From the NCBI GenBank assembly GCA_964016885.1, contig OZ024759.1, forward strand, positions 9,675,831 through 9,739,830: a stretch of 64,000 nt of DNA, written 5' to 3'. The translations under genes and the position numbers were made by a program. Source of the stretch: Eledone cirrhosa. Its lineage: Eukaryota > Mollusca > Cephalopoda > Octopoda > Eledonidae. Each line of letters starts with the position of its first letter. Within the stretch, counting starts at the first letter, position 1. Shown here one piece after another: positions 1 to 11,640 of this stretch. The notes beneath the pieces are model-generated. The model saw only the letters and a program-made list of their open reading frames with translations. It made no database searches and had not been told where the DNA came from.

Positions 1-2456
1 CCTCTGCCTATATACATGTAAACATATATACATATAAATACCTCTGTCTATATACATGTAAACATATATACATATAAATACATCTGCCTATATACATGTA
101 AACATATATACATATAAATACCTCTGCCTATATACATATAAACATATATACATATAAATACCTCTGCCTATATACATATAAACATCTATACATATAAATA
201 CCTCTGCCTATATACATGTAAACATATATACATATAAATACATCTGCCTATATACATGTAAACATATATACATATAAATACATCTGCCTATATACATGTA
301 AACATATATACATATAAATACCTCTGCCTATATACATGTAAACATATATACATATAAATACCTCTGTCTATATACATGTAAACATATATACATATAAATA
401 CCTCTGTCTATATACATGTAAACATATATACATATAAATACCTCTGTCTATATACATGTAAACATATATACATATAAATACATCTGCCTATATACATGTA
501 AACATATATACATATAAATACATCTGCCTATATACATGTAAACATATATACATATAAATACCTCTGCCTATATACATGTAAACATATATACACATAAATA
601 CCTCTGCCTATATACATGTAAACATATATACATATAAATACATCTGCCTATATACATGTAAACATATATACATATAAATACCTCTGTCTATATACATGTA
701 AACATATATACGTATAAATACCTCTGTCTATATACATGTAAACATATATACATATAAATACCTCTGTCTATATACATGTAAACATATATACATATAAATA
801 CCTCTGCCTATATATATGTAAACATATATACATGTAAACATATATACATATAAATACCTCTGTCTATATACATGTAAACATATATACATGTAAACATATA
901 TACATATAAATACCTCTGTCTATATACATATAAATACATCTGCCTATATACATGTAAACATATATACATATAAATACATCTGCCTATATACATGTAAACA
1001 TATATACATATAAATACCTCTGTCTATATACATGTAAACATATATACATATAAATACCTCTGTCTATATACATGTAAACATATATACATATAAATACCTC
1101 TGTCTATATACATGTAAACATATATACATATAAATACCTCTGTCTATATACATGTAAACATATATACATATAAACATATATACATATAATACCTCTGCCT
1201 ATATACATGTAAACATATATACATATAAATACACCTGCCTATATACATGTAAACATATATACATATAAATACCTCTGCCTATATACATGTAAACATATAT
1301 ACATGTAGACATATATACATATAATACCTCTGCCTATATACATGTAAACATATATACGTATAAATACCTCTGCCTATATACATATAAACATATATACGTA
1401 TAAATACCTCTGCCTATATACATGTAAACATATATACGTAAAAATACCTCTGCCTATATACATGTAGACATATATACATATAAACATATATACATATAAA
1501 TACACCTGCCTATATACATGTAAACATATATACATGTAGACATATATACGTATAAATACCTTTGCCTGTATACATGTAAACATATATACGTATAAACATA
1601 TATACATATAATACCTCTGCCTATATACATGTAAACATATATACGTATAAATATCTCTGCCTATATACATGTAAACATATATACATATAAATACACCTGC
1701 CTATATACATGTAAACATATATACGTATAAATACATCTGCCTATATACATGTAAACATATATACATATAAATACACCTGCCTATATACATGTAAACATAT
1801 ATACGTATAAATACATCTGCCTATATACATGTAAACATATATACGTATAAATACACCTGCCTATATACATGTAAACATATATACATATAAATACCTCTGC
1901 CTATATACATGTAAACATATATACGTATAATACCTCTGCCTATATACATGTAAACATATATACGTATAAATACCTCTGCCTATATACATGTAAACATATA
2001 TACATATAATACCTCTGCCTATATACATGTAAACATATATACGTAAACATACCTCTGCCTATATACATGTAAACATATATACGTAAACATACCTCTGCCT
2101 ATATACATGTAAACATATATACATATAAATACCTCTGCCTATATACATGTAAACATATATACGTAAACATACCTCTGCCTATATACATGTAAACATATAT
2201 ACGTATAAATACCTCTGCCTATATACATGTAAACATATATACATGTAAACATATATACGTATAAATACCTCTGCCTATATACATGTAAACATATATACAT
2301 GTAAACATATATACGTATAAATACCTCTGCCTATATACATGTAAACATATATACATGTAAACATATATACGTATAAATACCTCTGCCTATATACATGTAA
2401 ACATATATACATATAAATACCTCTGCCTATATACATGTAAACATATATACATATAA
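1..2456. repeat. 40-bp minisatellite, about 60 units (cut by left edge)
   Basis: The unit is cctctgcctatatacatgta followed by aacatatatacatataaata. Variants cctctg/catctg/cacctg and tacata/tacgta are interspersed. From about 820 there are extra 20-bp inserts (acatgtaaacatatatacat) and 1-bp deletions, more frequent toward the right. It starts before the window. Tyr/Ile-rich open frames here are periodic artefacts. Confidence 0.97.
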
Positions 2457-2460
2457 ATAC

Positions 2461-2604
2461 ATCTCCACCATAAAAGCTGCAGAATGGAATATTGGCAACT
2501 TGCTGATTGAGCAGGCTATTCTTATTAATAAATCCAAACTCTCTATCAACAACAAACGATACTGCACAGAACTGCTTGGCTGGCATAACACTTCCAACCT
2601 GTGC
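2461..2604 (-). other. Unassigned unique segment, possible exon
   Basis: This is a short non-repetitive block with balanced composition between the 40-bp array and SINEs. On the minus strand it follows aacatgcacag and stays open for 48 codons (including MPAKQFCAVSFVVDREF) up to a weak gtattt donor where the array begins. The plus strand is also open to a stop at 2633 (containing KRYCTELLGWHN). Joining it to exon g in phase gives a stop after 17 codons. I do not recognise it; it could be an exon of another gene or a transposon fragment. Confidence 0.3.
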
Positions 2605-2729
2605 ATGTTGAAATATTGAAATATAAAGTATAAACCATTATTTCTGTTTTCCTTTTGTTTGAACAGGTTTGTTATGAACTTGCATGCTTTTGGCTTACTA
2701 AATCCCTTACACACACCCACACACATAAT

Positions 2730-2928
2730 ACTAATAATAATAATAATAATAATTGTTTCTACTATTGGCACAAGGCCAGAAATTATCCAGTACATTACTG
2801 GTACTTTATTTTATCGACCTCGTAAGGATGAAAGGCAAAGTTAACCTCGGCGGGATTTGAACTCAGAATGGCAAGGGCCGTAACTCTATGCGTCAAAGCA
2901 TGGCATCCGAACCTCTACCGATACTGCC
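2730..2928 (-). mobile_element. tRNA-derived SINE, family 1
   Basis: Antisense copy: (ATT)n tail at 2735-2755, the tail motif ggcacaaggccag, then tttattttatcgacc, aaggatgaaaggcaaag, cctcggcgggatttgaactc (B-box region) and the tRNA-like head ending ctaccgatactgcc. It is immediately followed by a second copy. Confidence 0.9.
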
Positions 2929-3125
2929 AAATAATAATAATTGTTTCTACTTTTGGCACAAGGCCAGCAATTACCCAGTGTATTACTGGTACTTTATTTT
3001 ATCGACCCCATAAGGATGAAAGGCAAAGTTAACCTCGGCGGGATTTGAACTCAGAATGGCAAGGGCCGTAACTCTATGCGTCAAAGCATGGCGTCCGACC
3101 CTCTACCGATACTGCCAATCCACTG
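2929..3125 (-). mobile_element. tRNA-derived SINE, family 1, second copy in tandem
   Basis: Antisense SINE arranged head to tail with the previous copy. Same order of blocks; the head ends gatactgccaatccactg at about 3124. The adjoining (AAT)n separates the copies. Confidence 0.9.
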
Positions 3126-3129
3126 AAAT

Positions 3130-3618
3130 AATAATAATAATAGTGATAGGCAGGGTGATTCACTGGCCTCTATGCAAAGTAAACAATTTACCACATTCTG
3201 AGAAGTGGTATGAGCATAAGCGAGAGTCGGTGATAGAAAACGATCAAGTGGAGGTGCTGTGGGATTTTAGGATACAGACGGACAAGAAATTAGAACACAA
3301 TAGGCCTGACCTGGTGGTTTTGGACAAGGAAAAAAGATTGTGCCTGATAGTAGATGTAGCTTGCCCCTTTGACACGAGAGTGCAAGAAAAGGAGAGGGAG
3401 AAAATTAACCGATACCAGGACTTAAAGTGTGAGTTAAAAAGATTTGGAACTGCCATGAAATCAAAGTCGCCCCGATTGTCATAGGGACACTAGGTACTAT
3501 CTCAAGGAGTTTCCAAGGATGGTTAAAGAAGATTAGTCCAGCCCCGCTTTTTGGAACACTTCAAAAGGCATGCTTGCTGGGAACAGCAAGAACCCTCCGA
3601 TACGTCATGAATATCTGA
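3130..3618 (+). mobile_element. 3' coding end of a LINE with a C-terminal restriction-like endonuclease domain
   Basis: Seen: an open frame from about 3140 to 3484 contains HWPLCKV, EKWYEHKRESV, VEVLWDFRIQTDKKLE, NRPDLVVLDK, IVDVACPFDTRV and INRYQDLKCELKRF. After a +1 frameshift near 3466 it continues PIVIGTLGTISRSF and LLGTARTLRYVMNI to a stop at 3616. Known: the RPD...D-(V/I)-A...YQDL pattern is typical of the C-terminal, restriction-like endonuclease region of R2/NeSL-type non-LTR retrotransposons. It is a 5'-truncated, frameshifted relic. Confidence 0.65.
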
Positions 3619-3620
3619 GG

Positions 3621-3865
3621 CTGCAGGTAGTGGCTTGATATTCATTTCAACAAACTTTCCAGTTAAATAACATCAATGACTGAGACTCAAAGAACAATAA
3701 TAAATGTGAACAAAGAATCAAAACGTTTTTAAACTGGTGGTGGGGTGGGGGCTGGCCTGACAAACAATGAACTGCTGAAGAATACAGAAAGAAAGAAAAG
3801 AAAGAAATTATTATTATGCAAGCGATATAGTAGGGGCCAAATACTTAATACTAGTGAAAAGCATC
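3621..3865. other. No recognised feature
   Basis: This is probably 3' untranslated sequence of the preceding LINE, followed by A-rich sequence. No open frame of note was found. Confidence 0.5.
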
Positions 3866-4192
3866 CAGTCCACATGTAACGACCATGTTTCACTACCTTG
3901 TAGCATTCTACCACATGTAACGACCATGTCTCACTAATATGTAGCATCCCACCATGTGTAACAACCACGTTTCACTACCATGTAGCATCCTACCACATGT
4001 GCCGACCACCTTTCACCATCCTACCACATGTATCGACCATGTTTCGCTACCATGTAGCATCATACCACACGCATCGGTCATGTTTCACTACCATGTAGCA
4101 TCATACCACATGTAGTGACCATTTCCCACTACCATGTAGCACCCTACCACATGTGGTGACCATTTTTCACTACCATGTAGCATCCTAACTCA
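3866..4192. repeat. About 42-bp degenerate tandem repeat, 8 units
   Basis: The unit is built from ccacatgtaacgaccatg, tttcactaccatgtagcat and cctac. Units differ by several substitutions (taacgacc, tatcgacc, gcatcggtc, tagtgacc), so the array is old. Confidence 0.9.
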
Positions 4193-4215
4193 TACGGGCA
4201 TTATATAATCTTATA

Positions 4216-4389
4216 GAGCGGTGGATTGGCAGAATCGGTAGAGCATCAGACACTATGCTTTGCAGCATAGAGTTATGGCTCTTTACGTTCTGATTTCAAA
4301 TCCCGCCGAGGTAAGTTTTGCCTTTCAAACTTAAGGGGTTGATAAAATAAAGTACCAGTAATGAACTGGGGTTGATTTAATCCAACTCT
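4216..4389 (+). mobile_element. tRNA-derived SINE, family 1, diverged
   Basis: Sense copy starting gcggtggattggcagaatcg, with tttcaaatcccgccgaggt, aagggg-ttgataaaataaag and accagtaatgaactggggtt. The A-box and B-box regions can be located in the head. Confidence 0.88.
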
Positions 4390-4440
4390 TTGGTTGATGT
4401 TATACTTTCAGAGCATTCCTCTCCATTTCTAGTTAGGTCA

Positions 4441-4605
4441 CCATCATCATCATCATCATCATCATTTTACGTCCGCTTTTCCCTGCTTGCAAGGGTGGGA
4501 CGGGTCTTATTCAGCACAGCATCTTTCCACTCGTCACGGTCCTTCATCATCTCCACCGTGAGCTTCAATGATCTGAGGTCTGTTCTCAACACCTCACCTT
4601 CATAA
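4441..4605 (-). mobile_element. RTE-type LINE (family B) 3' end fragment
   Basis: It begins with (CAT)n, the reverse complement of the (GAT)n tail, then acgtccgcttttccctgctt. Antisense coding for the element C-terminus follows (D-E-W-x-D-A and E-x-L-K-L-T-V-E-M blocks). It matches 45966-46434 and 48980-49206. Confidence 0.85.
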
Positions 4606-4723
4606 CAATCTAAAGTCTGTCTCAAGCCTGGAGGGTCCTCAGGCCGGCACTTATCCTGGTTTCCATGGTGTTAAGCGACTGAGAGTACAATATTCCCCCC
4701 GGATAGGATGCCAGTCCATCGCA

Positions 4724-4944
4724 GGGTTAACCCTTTAGCATTCACATTACTCTATATCTACTATTGTATTTTCGCAGTAAAGTCTTTACCTCACATAATT
4801 ATTCACATCGAATCCATGAGATTTTGATGATGATATTATTTACTTTGAAAACAAGACCTTAACATCAGTATGTGTGGCTAGTTACGGTCGGTTTGAACAG
4901 AAAGAGATGAGAGAATTCTGGCCGGATATGGCCGGTTTAAACTC
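4724..4944. mobile_element. TTAA (piggyBac-like) non-autonomous element, unexpanded, one end lost
   Basis: The left terminus TTAACCCTTTAGCATT is followed by block A (cattactctatatctactat, cagtaaagtctttacctcac), a middle section (gagattttgatgatgatatt) and block C (cggtttgaacagaaagagat, ggccggatatggccggttta). It stops where the right inverted terminus should start and abuts an antisense SINE. Each internal block occurs once. Confidence 0.85.
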
Positions 4945-6262
4945 CCCAGCTATTGCTGGTACTCATTTTCAGTTGAGTTTACTGGAGCAACATGAAATGA
5001 AGTGTTTTGCTCAAGAACATAACACAGTCCAGGAATTGAATACACAGTGCTATGGTCATAAGTCCAACACTCTTACCACTAGGCCACACAACCCAGTCCA
5101 GGAATCAAACCCATGGCATCATGATGCTAAGTCCAACACTCTTACCACTAGGCCACACAACCCAGTCCAGGAATCAAACCCATGGCATCATGATGCTAAG
5201 TCCAACACTCTTACCACTAGGCCACACAACCCAGTCCAGGAATCAAACCCATGGCATCATGATGCTAAGTCCAACACTCTTACCACTAGGCCACACAACC
5301 CAGTCCAGGAATCAAACCCATGGCATCATGATGCTAAGTCCAACACTCTTACCACTAGGCCACACAACCCAGTCCAGGAATCAAACCCATGGCATCATGA
5401 TGCTAAGTCCAACACTCTTACCACTAGGCCACACAACCCAGTCCAGGAATCAAACCCATGGCATCATGATGCTAAGTCCAACACTCTTACCACTAGGCCA
5501 CACAACCAAGTCCAGGAATCAAACCCATGGCATCATGATGCTAAGTCCAACACTCTTACCACTAGGCCACACAACCCAGTCCAGGAATCAAACCCATGGC
5601 ATCATGATGCTAAGTCCAACACTCTTACCACTAGGCCACACAACCCAGTCCAGGAATCAAACCCATGGCATCATGATGCTAAGTCCAACACTCTTACCAC
5701 TAGGCCACACAACCCAGTCCAGGAATCAAACCCATGGCATCATGATGCTAAGTCCAACACTCTTACCACTAGGCCACACAACCAAGTCCAGGAATCAAAC
5801 CCATGGCATCATGATGCTAAGTCCAACACTCTTACCACTAGGCCACACAACCCAGTCCAGGAATCAAACCCATGGCATCATGATGCTAAGTCCAACACTC
5901 TTACCACTAGGCCACACAACCCAGTCCAGGAATCAAACCCATGGCATCATGATGCTAAGTCCAACACTCTTACCACTAGGCCACACAACCCAGTCCAGGA
6001 ATCAAACCCATGGCATCATGATGCTAAGTCCAACACTCTTACCACTAGGCCACACAACCCAGTCCAGGAATCAAACCCATGGCATCATGATGCTAGGTCC
6101 AACACTCTTACCACTAGGCCACACAACCCAGTCCAGGAATCAAACCCATGGCATCATGATGCTAGGTCCAACACTCTTACCACTAGGCCACACAACCCAG
6201 TCCAGGAATCAAACCCATGGCATCATGATGCTAAGTCCAACACTCTTACTATTAGGCTGCGT
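4945..6262 (-). mobile_element. SINE family 2 whose tRNA-like head is amplified as a 69-bp tandem array (about 17 units)
   Basis: The antisense SINE body is at 4945-5050 (reverse complement carries cttgagcaaaacacttcatt). Then about 17 repeats of 69 bp run to 6262. On the minus strand each unit reads as a tRNA head. Starting it at GGTTGTG, an A box TGGCCTAGTGG falls at nt 8-18 and a B box GGTTTGATTCC at nt 52-62, the spacing of a real tRNA. Units are almost identical, with sporadic acccagtcc/accaagtcc and aagtcc/aggtcc variants. Because 69 is a multiple of 3, all units share open frames, including a 484-codon one on the plus strand, which I regard as an artefact. Confidence 0.9.
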
Positions 6263-6329
6263 GCTTCCATAACAGAAACTATCAGTTACTTCTATGGAGC
6301 TTTTGGAATATTTGAAAGAATTCATTAGT

Positions 6330-8470
6330 GGCTGAAATGGGGTTCCTCTGAAGAGTTTTTGGTGTATTGTTACTTGATAAGGTGTAGCTTAGAGATCAGA
6401 GAGTCACTCCAGGTAGAACTACTACATCTCCAAATTGAGAGATCACAGTTCCGATACTATGGAGGGCATGTGGTTAGAATGTCTGAGGAGAGATCACAGC
6501 TCCGATACTATGGGCATGTGGTTAGAATGTCTGAGGAGAGATCACAGCTCCGATACTATGGGCATGTGGTTAGAATGTCTGAGGAGAGATCACAGCTCCG
6601 ATACTATGGGCATGTGGTTAGAATGTCTGAGGAGAGATCACAGCTCCGATACTATGGGCATGTGGTTAGAATGTCTGAGGAGAGATCACAGCTCCGATAC
6701 TATGGGCATGTGGTTAGAATGTCTGAGGAGGGATCACAGCTTCAATACTATGGATATGTGGTTAGAATGTCTGAGGAGAGATCACAGCTCCAATACTATG
6801 GACATGTGGTTAGAATGTCTGAGGAGAGATCACAGCTCCAATACTATGGACATGTGGTTAGAATGTCTGAGGAGAGATCACAGCTCCAATACTATGGACA
6901 TGTGGTTAGAATGTCTTAGGAGAGATCACAGCTTCAATACTATGGACATGTGGTTAGAATGTCTGAGGAGAGATCACAGCTCCAATACTATAGACATGTG
7001 GTTAGAATGTCTTAGGAGAGATCACAGCTTCAATACTATGGACATGTGGTTAGAATGTCTGAGGAGGGATCACAGCTCCAATACTATGGACATGTGGTTA
7101 GAATGTCTGAGGAGAGATCACAGCTCCAATACTATGGACATGTGGTTAGAATGTCTGAGGAGAGATCACAGCTCCAATACTATGGACATGTGGTTAGAAT
7201 GTCTGAGGAGAGATCACAGCTCCAATACTATGGACATGTGGTTAGAATGTCTTAGGAGAGATCACAGCTTCAATACTATGGACATGTGGTTAGAATGTCT
7301 GAGGAGAGATCACAGCTCCAATACTATAGACATGTGGTTAGAATGTCTTAGGAGAGATCACAGCTTCAATACTATGGACATGTGGTTAGAATGTCTGAGG
7401 AGGGATCACAGCTCCAATACTATGGACATGTGGTTAGAATGTCTGAGGAGGGATCACAGCTCCAATACTATGGACATGTGGTTAGAATGTCTGAGGAGGG
7501 ATCACAGCTCCAATACTATGGACATGTGGTTAGAATGTCTGAGGAGAGATCACAGCTCCAATACTATGGACATGTGGTTAGAATGTCTGAGGAGGGATCA
7601 CAGCTCCAATACTATGGACATGTGGTTAGAATGTCTGAGGAGAGATCACAGCTCCAATACTATGGACATGTGGTTAGAATGTCTGAGGAGAGATCACAGC
7701 TCCAATACTATGGACATGTGGTTAGAATGTCTGAGGAGGGATCACAGCTTCAATACTATGGACATGTGGTTAGAATGTCTTAGGAGAGATCACAGCTCCA
7801 ATACTATGGACATGTGGTTAGAATGTCTGAGGAGGGATCACAGCTCCAATACTATGGACATGTGGTTAGAATGTCTGAGGAGAGATCACAGCTCCAATAC
7901 TATGGACATGTGGTTAGAATGTCTTAGGAGGATCACAGCTCCAATACTATGGACATGTGGTTAGAATGTCTGAGGAGGGATCACAGCTTCAATACTATGG
8001 ACATGTGGTTAGAATGTCTGAGGAGAGATCACAGCTCCAATACTATGGAGGACATGTGGTTAGAATGTCTGAGGAGAGATCACAGCTCCAATACTATGGA
8101 GGACATGTGGTTAGAATGTCTGAGGAGAGATCACAGCTCCGATACTATGGAGGGCATGTGGTTAGAATGTCTGAGGAGAGATCACAGCTCCGATACTATG
8201 GAGGACATGTGGTTAGAATGTCTGAGGAGAGATCACAGCTCCGATACTATGGAGGACATGTGGTTAGAATGTCTGAGGAAAGAATTGGTGGACAGATTTT
8301 ACAGGCAAAATCAACTGGCAGGAGACCCAGGGGTAAACTCTGAACAAGATGGTTGGATAACATCCATGACCTTGGCTGGTTTCACTGGGGGATCCAGCCA
8401 GATCCATTGGAGATGGTTGCTTTTGACAGGACCCGCTGGAAGGAATGTTTGAGGACTCTGCCCCCATGAC
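6330..8470 (+). mobile_element. LINE C-terminal coding fragment with in-frame 48-bp expansion
   Basis: Left flank (about 6375-6430) encodes RCSLEIRESLQVE...LQIERSQ. The right flank (8270-8468) encodes GGQILQAKSTGRRPRGK, then TRWLDNIHDLGW, IQPDPLEMVAFDRTRW and KECLRTLPP. Together these match the usual C-terminus of vertebrate/invertebrate LINE ORF2s, which has a single ERSQLRW(F/Y)GHVxRMxxER block. Here that block is multiplied. A stop in the right flank and scattered stops in the array show it is not a functional gene. Confidence 0.8.
6428..8288 (+). repeat. 48-bp array encoding a 16-aa LINE motif, about 39 units
   Basis: The unit encodes ERSQLRYYGHVVRMSE (or Q for R). Edge units carry cgatac and gggcatg or a 3-bp longer ggagg form, while the centre carries caatac and ggacatg. 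A variant group (tcttagg, cagcttc, atagacatg) recurs at about 6915-7045 and 7251-7381, a 336-bp (7-unit) higher-order period. Some units contain TAG stops. Confidence 0.95.
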
Positions 8471-8734
8471 CCTCCCAGGAATAAGTGGGTGGTGAAGAAG
8501 GACAAGGAGAAAGAGGGGGAGGAGGTAGTCATACTGGTAATTATTCTCTCTGTATTTCTTCCAATATCTGAAGTCTTTCTTTTATGTTAGCCAGCCTGTG
8601 ACTCCACTACATCAGGGGCATGTAACCGGTGTCCTGTAGGCCACAATCCGGCCCACTGGACCAGTTAGAGTGGCCCACAATGACCGTTTTCAATTTTTAC
8701 CTTGTAGGCGTATTTAGAATTGTTTTTGTAACTG
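8471..8734. other. No recognised gene
   Basis: Mixed-composition sequence between the LINE fragment and the next array. It contains tgtaggccacaatccggccc, which resembles part of an interspersed repeat. No convincing frame. Confidence 0.4.
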
Positions 8735-11392
8735 TAATACTTCTGTTAGTTGACCTATACTACAGGGCTTCACTTATAGGGTTATGTGTTATAATTTCCC
8801 AGTTGACCTATACTAAAGGGCTTCACTGATAGGGTTATGTGTTATAATTTCCCAGTTGACCTATACTAAAGGGCCTCACTGATAGGGTTATGTGTTATAA
8901 TTTCCCAGTTGACCTATACTAAAGGGCTTCACTGATAGGGTTATGTGTTATAATTTCCCAGTTGACCTATACTAAAGGGCTTCACTGATAGGGTTATATG
9001 TGTTATAGTTTCCCAGTTGACCTATACTAAAGGGCCTCACTGATAGGGTTGTGTAATATAATTTCCCAGTTGACCTATACTAAAGGGCTTCACTGATAGG
9101 GTTGTGTGTTATAATTTCTCAGTTGACCTATACTACAGGGCTTCACTTATAGGGTTGTGTGTTATAATTTCTCAGTTGACCTATACTAAAGGGCCTCACT
9201 GATAGGGTTGTGTGTTATAATTTCTCAGTTGACCTATACTACAGGGCTTCACTTATAGGGTTGTGTGTTATAATTTCTCAGTTGACCTATACTACAGGGC
9301 TTCACTTATAGGGTTGTGTGTGTTATAATTTCCCAGTTGACCTATACTACAGGGCTTCACTTATAGGGTTATATGTGTTATAATTTCTCAGTTGACCTAT
9401 ACTAAAGGGCCTCACTGATAGGGTTGTGTGTTATAATTTCCCAGTTGACCTATACTACAGGGCTTCACTTATAGGGTTGTGTGTTATAATTTCCCAGTTG
9501 ACCTATACTACAGGGCTTCACTTATAGGGTTGTGTGTTATAATTTCTCAGTTGACCTATACTACAGGGCTTCACTTATAGGGTTGTGTGTTATAATTTCT
9601 CAGTTGACCTATACTACAGGGCTTCACTTATAGGGTTGTGTGTTATAATTTCCCAGTTGACCTATACTAAAGGGCCTCACTGATAGGGTTATATGTGTTA
9701 TAATTTCTCAGTTGACCTATACTAAAGGGCCTCACTGATAGGGTTATATGTGTTATAATTTCCCAGTTGACCTATACTAAAGGGCTTCACTGATAGGGTT
9801 GTGTGTTATAATTTCCCAGTTGACCTATACTAAAGGGCTTCACTGATAGGGTTATGTGTGTTATAGTTTCCCAGTTGACCTATACTAAAGGGCTTCACTG
9901 ATAGGGTTATGTGTGTTATAATTCCCCAGTTGACCTATACTAAAGGGCTTCACTGATAGGGTTATGTGTTATAATTTCCCAGTTGACCTATACTAAAGGG
10001 CCTCACTGATAGGGTTGTGTGTGTTATAATTTCCCAGTTGACCTATACTAAAGGGCTTCACTGATAGGGTTATGTATGTTATAATTTCCCAGTTGACCTA
10101 TACTAAAGGGCTTCACTGATAGGGTTGTGTGTTATAATTTCCCAGTTGACCTATACTAAAGGGCTTCACTGATAGGGTTATGTATGTTATAATTTCCCAG
10201 TTGACCTATACTCAGGGCTTCACTGATAGGGTTGTGTGTGTTATAATTTCCCAGTTGACCTATACTAAAGGGCTTCACTGATAGGGTTATGTATGTTATA
10301 ATTTCCCAGTTGACCTATACTAAAGGGCTTCACTGATAGGGTTATGTGTGTTATAATTTCCCAGTTGACCTATACTAAAGGGCTTCACTGATAGGGTTGT
10401 GTGTGTTATAATTTCCCAGTTGACCTATACTAAAGGGCTTCACTGATAGGGTTATGTATGTTATAATTTCCCAGTTGACCTATACTAAAGGGCTTCACTG
10501 ATAGGGTTATGTGTGTTATAATTTCCCAGTTGACCTATACTAAAGGGCTTCACTGATAGGGTTATATGTTATAATTTCCCAGTTGACCTATACTAAAGGG
10601 CTTTACTGATAGGGTTATGTGTTATAATTTCCCAGTTGACCTATACTAAAGGGCTTCACTGATAGGGTTATGTATGTTATAATTTCCCAGTTGACCTATA
10701 CTAAAGGGCTTCACTGATAGGGTTATGTGTGTTATAATTTCCCAGTTGACCTATACTAAAGGGCTTCACTGATAGGGTTATATGTTATAATTTCCCAGTT
10801 GACCTATACTAAAGGGCTTTACTGATAGGGTTATGTGTTATAATTTCCCAGTTGACCTATACTAAAGGGCTTCACTGATAGGGTTTGTGTGTGTTATAAT
10901 TTCCCAGTTGACCTATACTAAAGGGCTTCACTGATAGGGTTATATGTGTTATAATTTCCCAGTTGACCTATACTAAAGGGCTTAACTGATAGGGTTGTGT
11001 GTGTTATTATTTCCCAATTGACCTATACTAAAGGGCTTCATTGATAGGGTTATATGTTATAATTTCCCAGTTTGACTTATACTAAAGGACTTCACTGATA
11101 GGGTTGTGTGTGTTATAATTTCCCAGTTGACCTATACTAAAGGGCTTCACTGATAGGGTTGTGTGTGTTATAATTTCCCAGTTGACCTATACTACAGGGC
11201 TTCACTGATAGGGTTATATGTTATAATTTCCCAGTTGACCTATACTAAAGGGCTTCACTGATAGGGTTGTGTGTGTTATTATTTCCCAATTGACCTATAC
11301 TAAAGGGCTTCATTGATAGGGTTATATGTTATAATTTCCCAGTTGACCTATACTAAAGGGCCTCACTGATAGGGTTATATGTGTTATTTCCC
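8735..11392. repeat. 53-57-bp minisatellite, about 48 units
   Basis: The unit is ttgacctatactaaaggg, cttcactgatagggtt, a variable (gt/at)n step and gttataatttcccag. Length varies only in the short GT/AT step. Variants tacaggg with acttatag cluster at 9120-9640, and taaaggg with actgatag elsewhere, so neighbouring units have been homogenised locally. Confidence 0.95.
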
Positions 11393-11640
11393 AGTTCCAT
11401 GTTATGCAAAGAAGTTGTGGGGAATCTTTGGAATAGTGTTTAGTAAATATTAATGGCCCTAATAGTTGTTGCAATCTTCAAAAGTGGCCTGCCAATAGAA
11501 TATGTTGCACACCCCTGCTATACACCCTTTGTTCTTTCATATTTTATATTTACTACACTGTATGGTATATCTCATGGTGCAATTATGAGGAAGGCAGAGA
11601 GAGAACAGAAATGGAAGGAGCTGGTTGTCAGGTGGTGCTC
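11393..11640. other. No recognised gene
   Basis: Unique-looking AT-rich sequence between two arrays. The open frame starting at 11453 is mostly the following array and has no recognisable domain. Confidence 0.4.

Noticed and set aside
2659..2844. Plus-strand exon after a pyrimidine-rich tract ending cag (2665)
   Set aside because: The acceptor looks good, but the open frame reads immediately into a microsatellite and an antisense SINE.
5046..6262. CRISPR-like array
   Set aside because: Regular repeats but no unique spacers; eukaryotic context; units are contiguous.
4874..6328. 484-codon frame with 23-aa repeats
   Set aside because: The repeats are the antisense of SINE tRNA heads; 69 bp is a multiple of 3, so frames stay open by chance.
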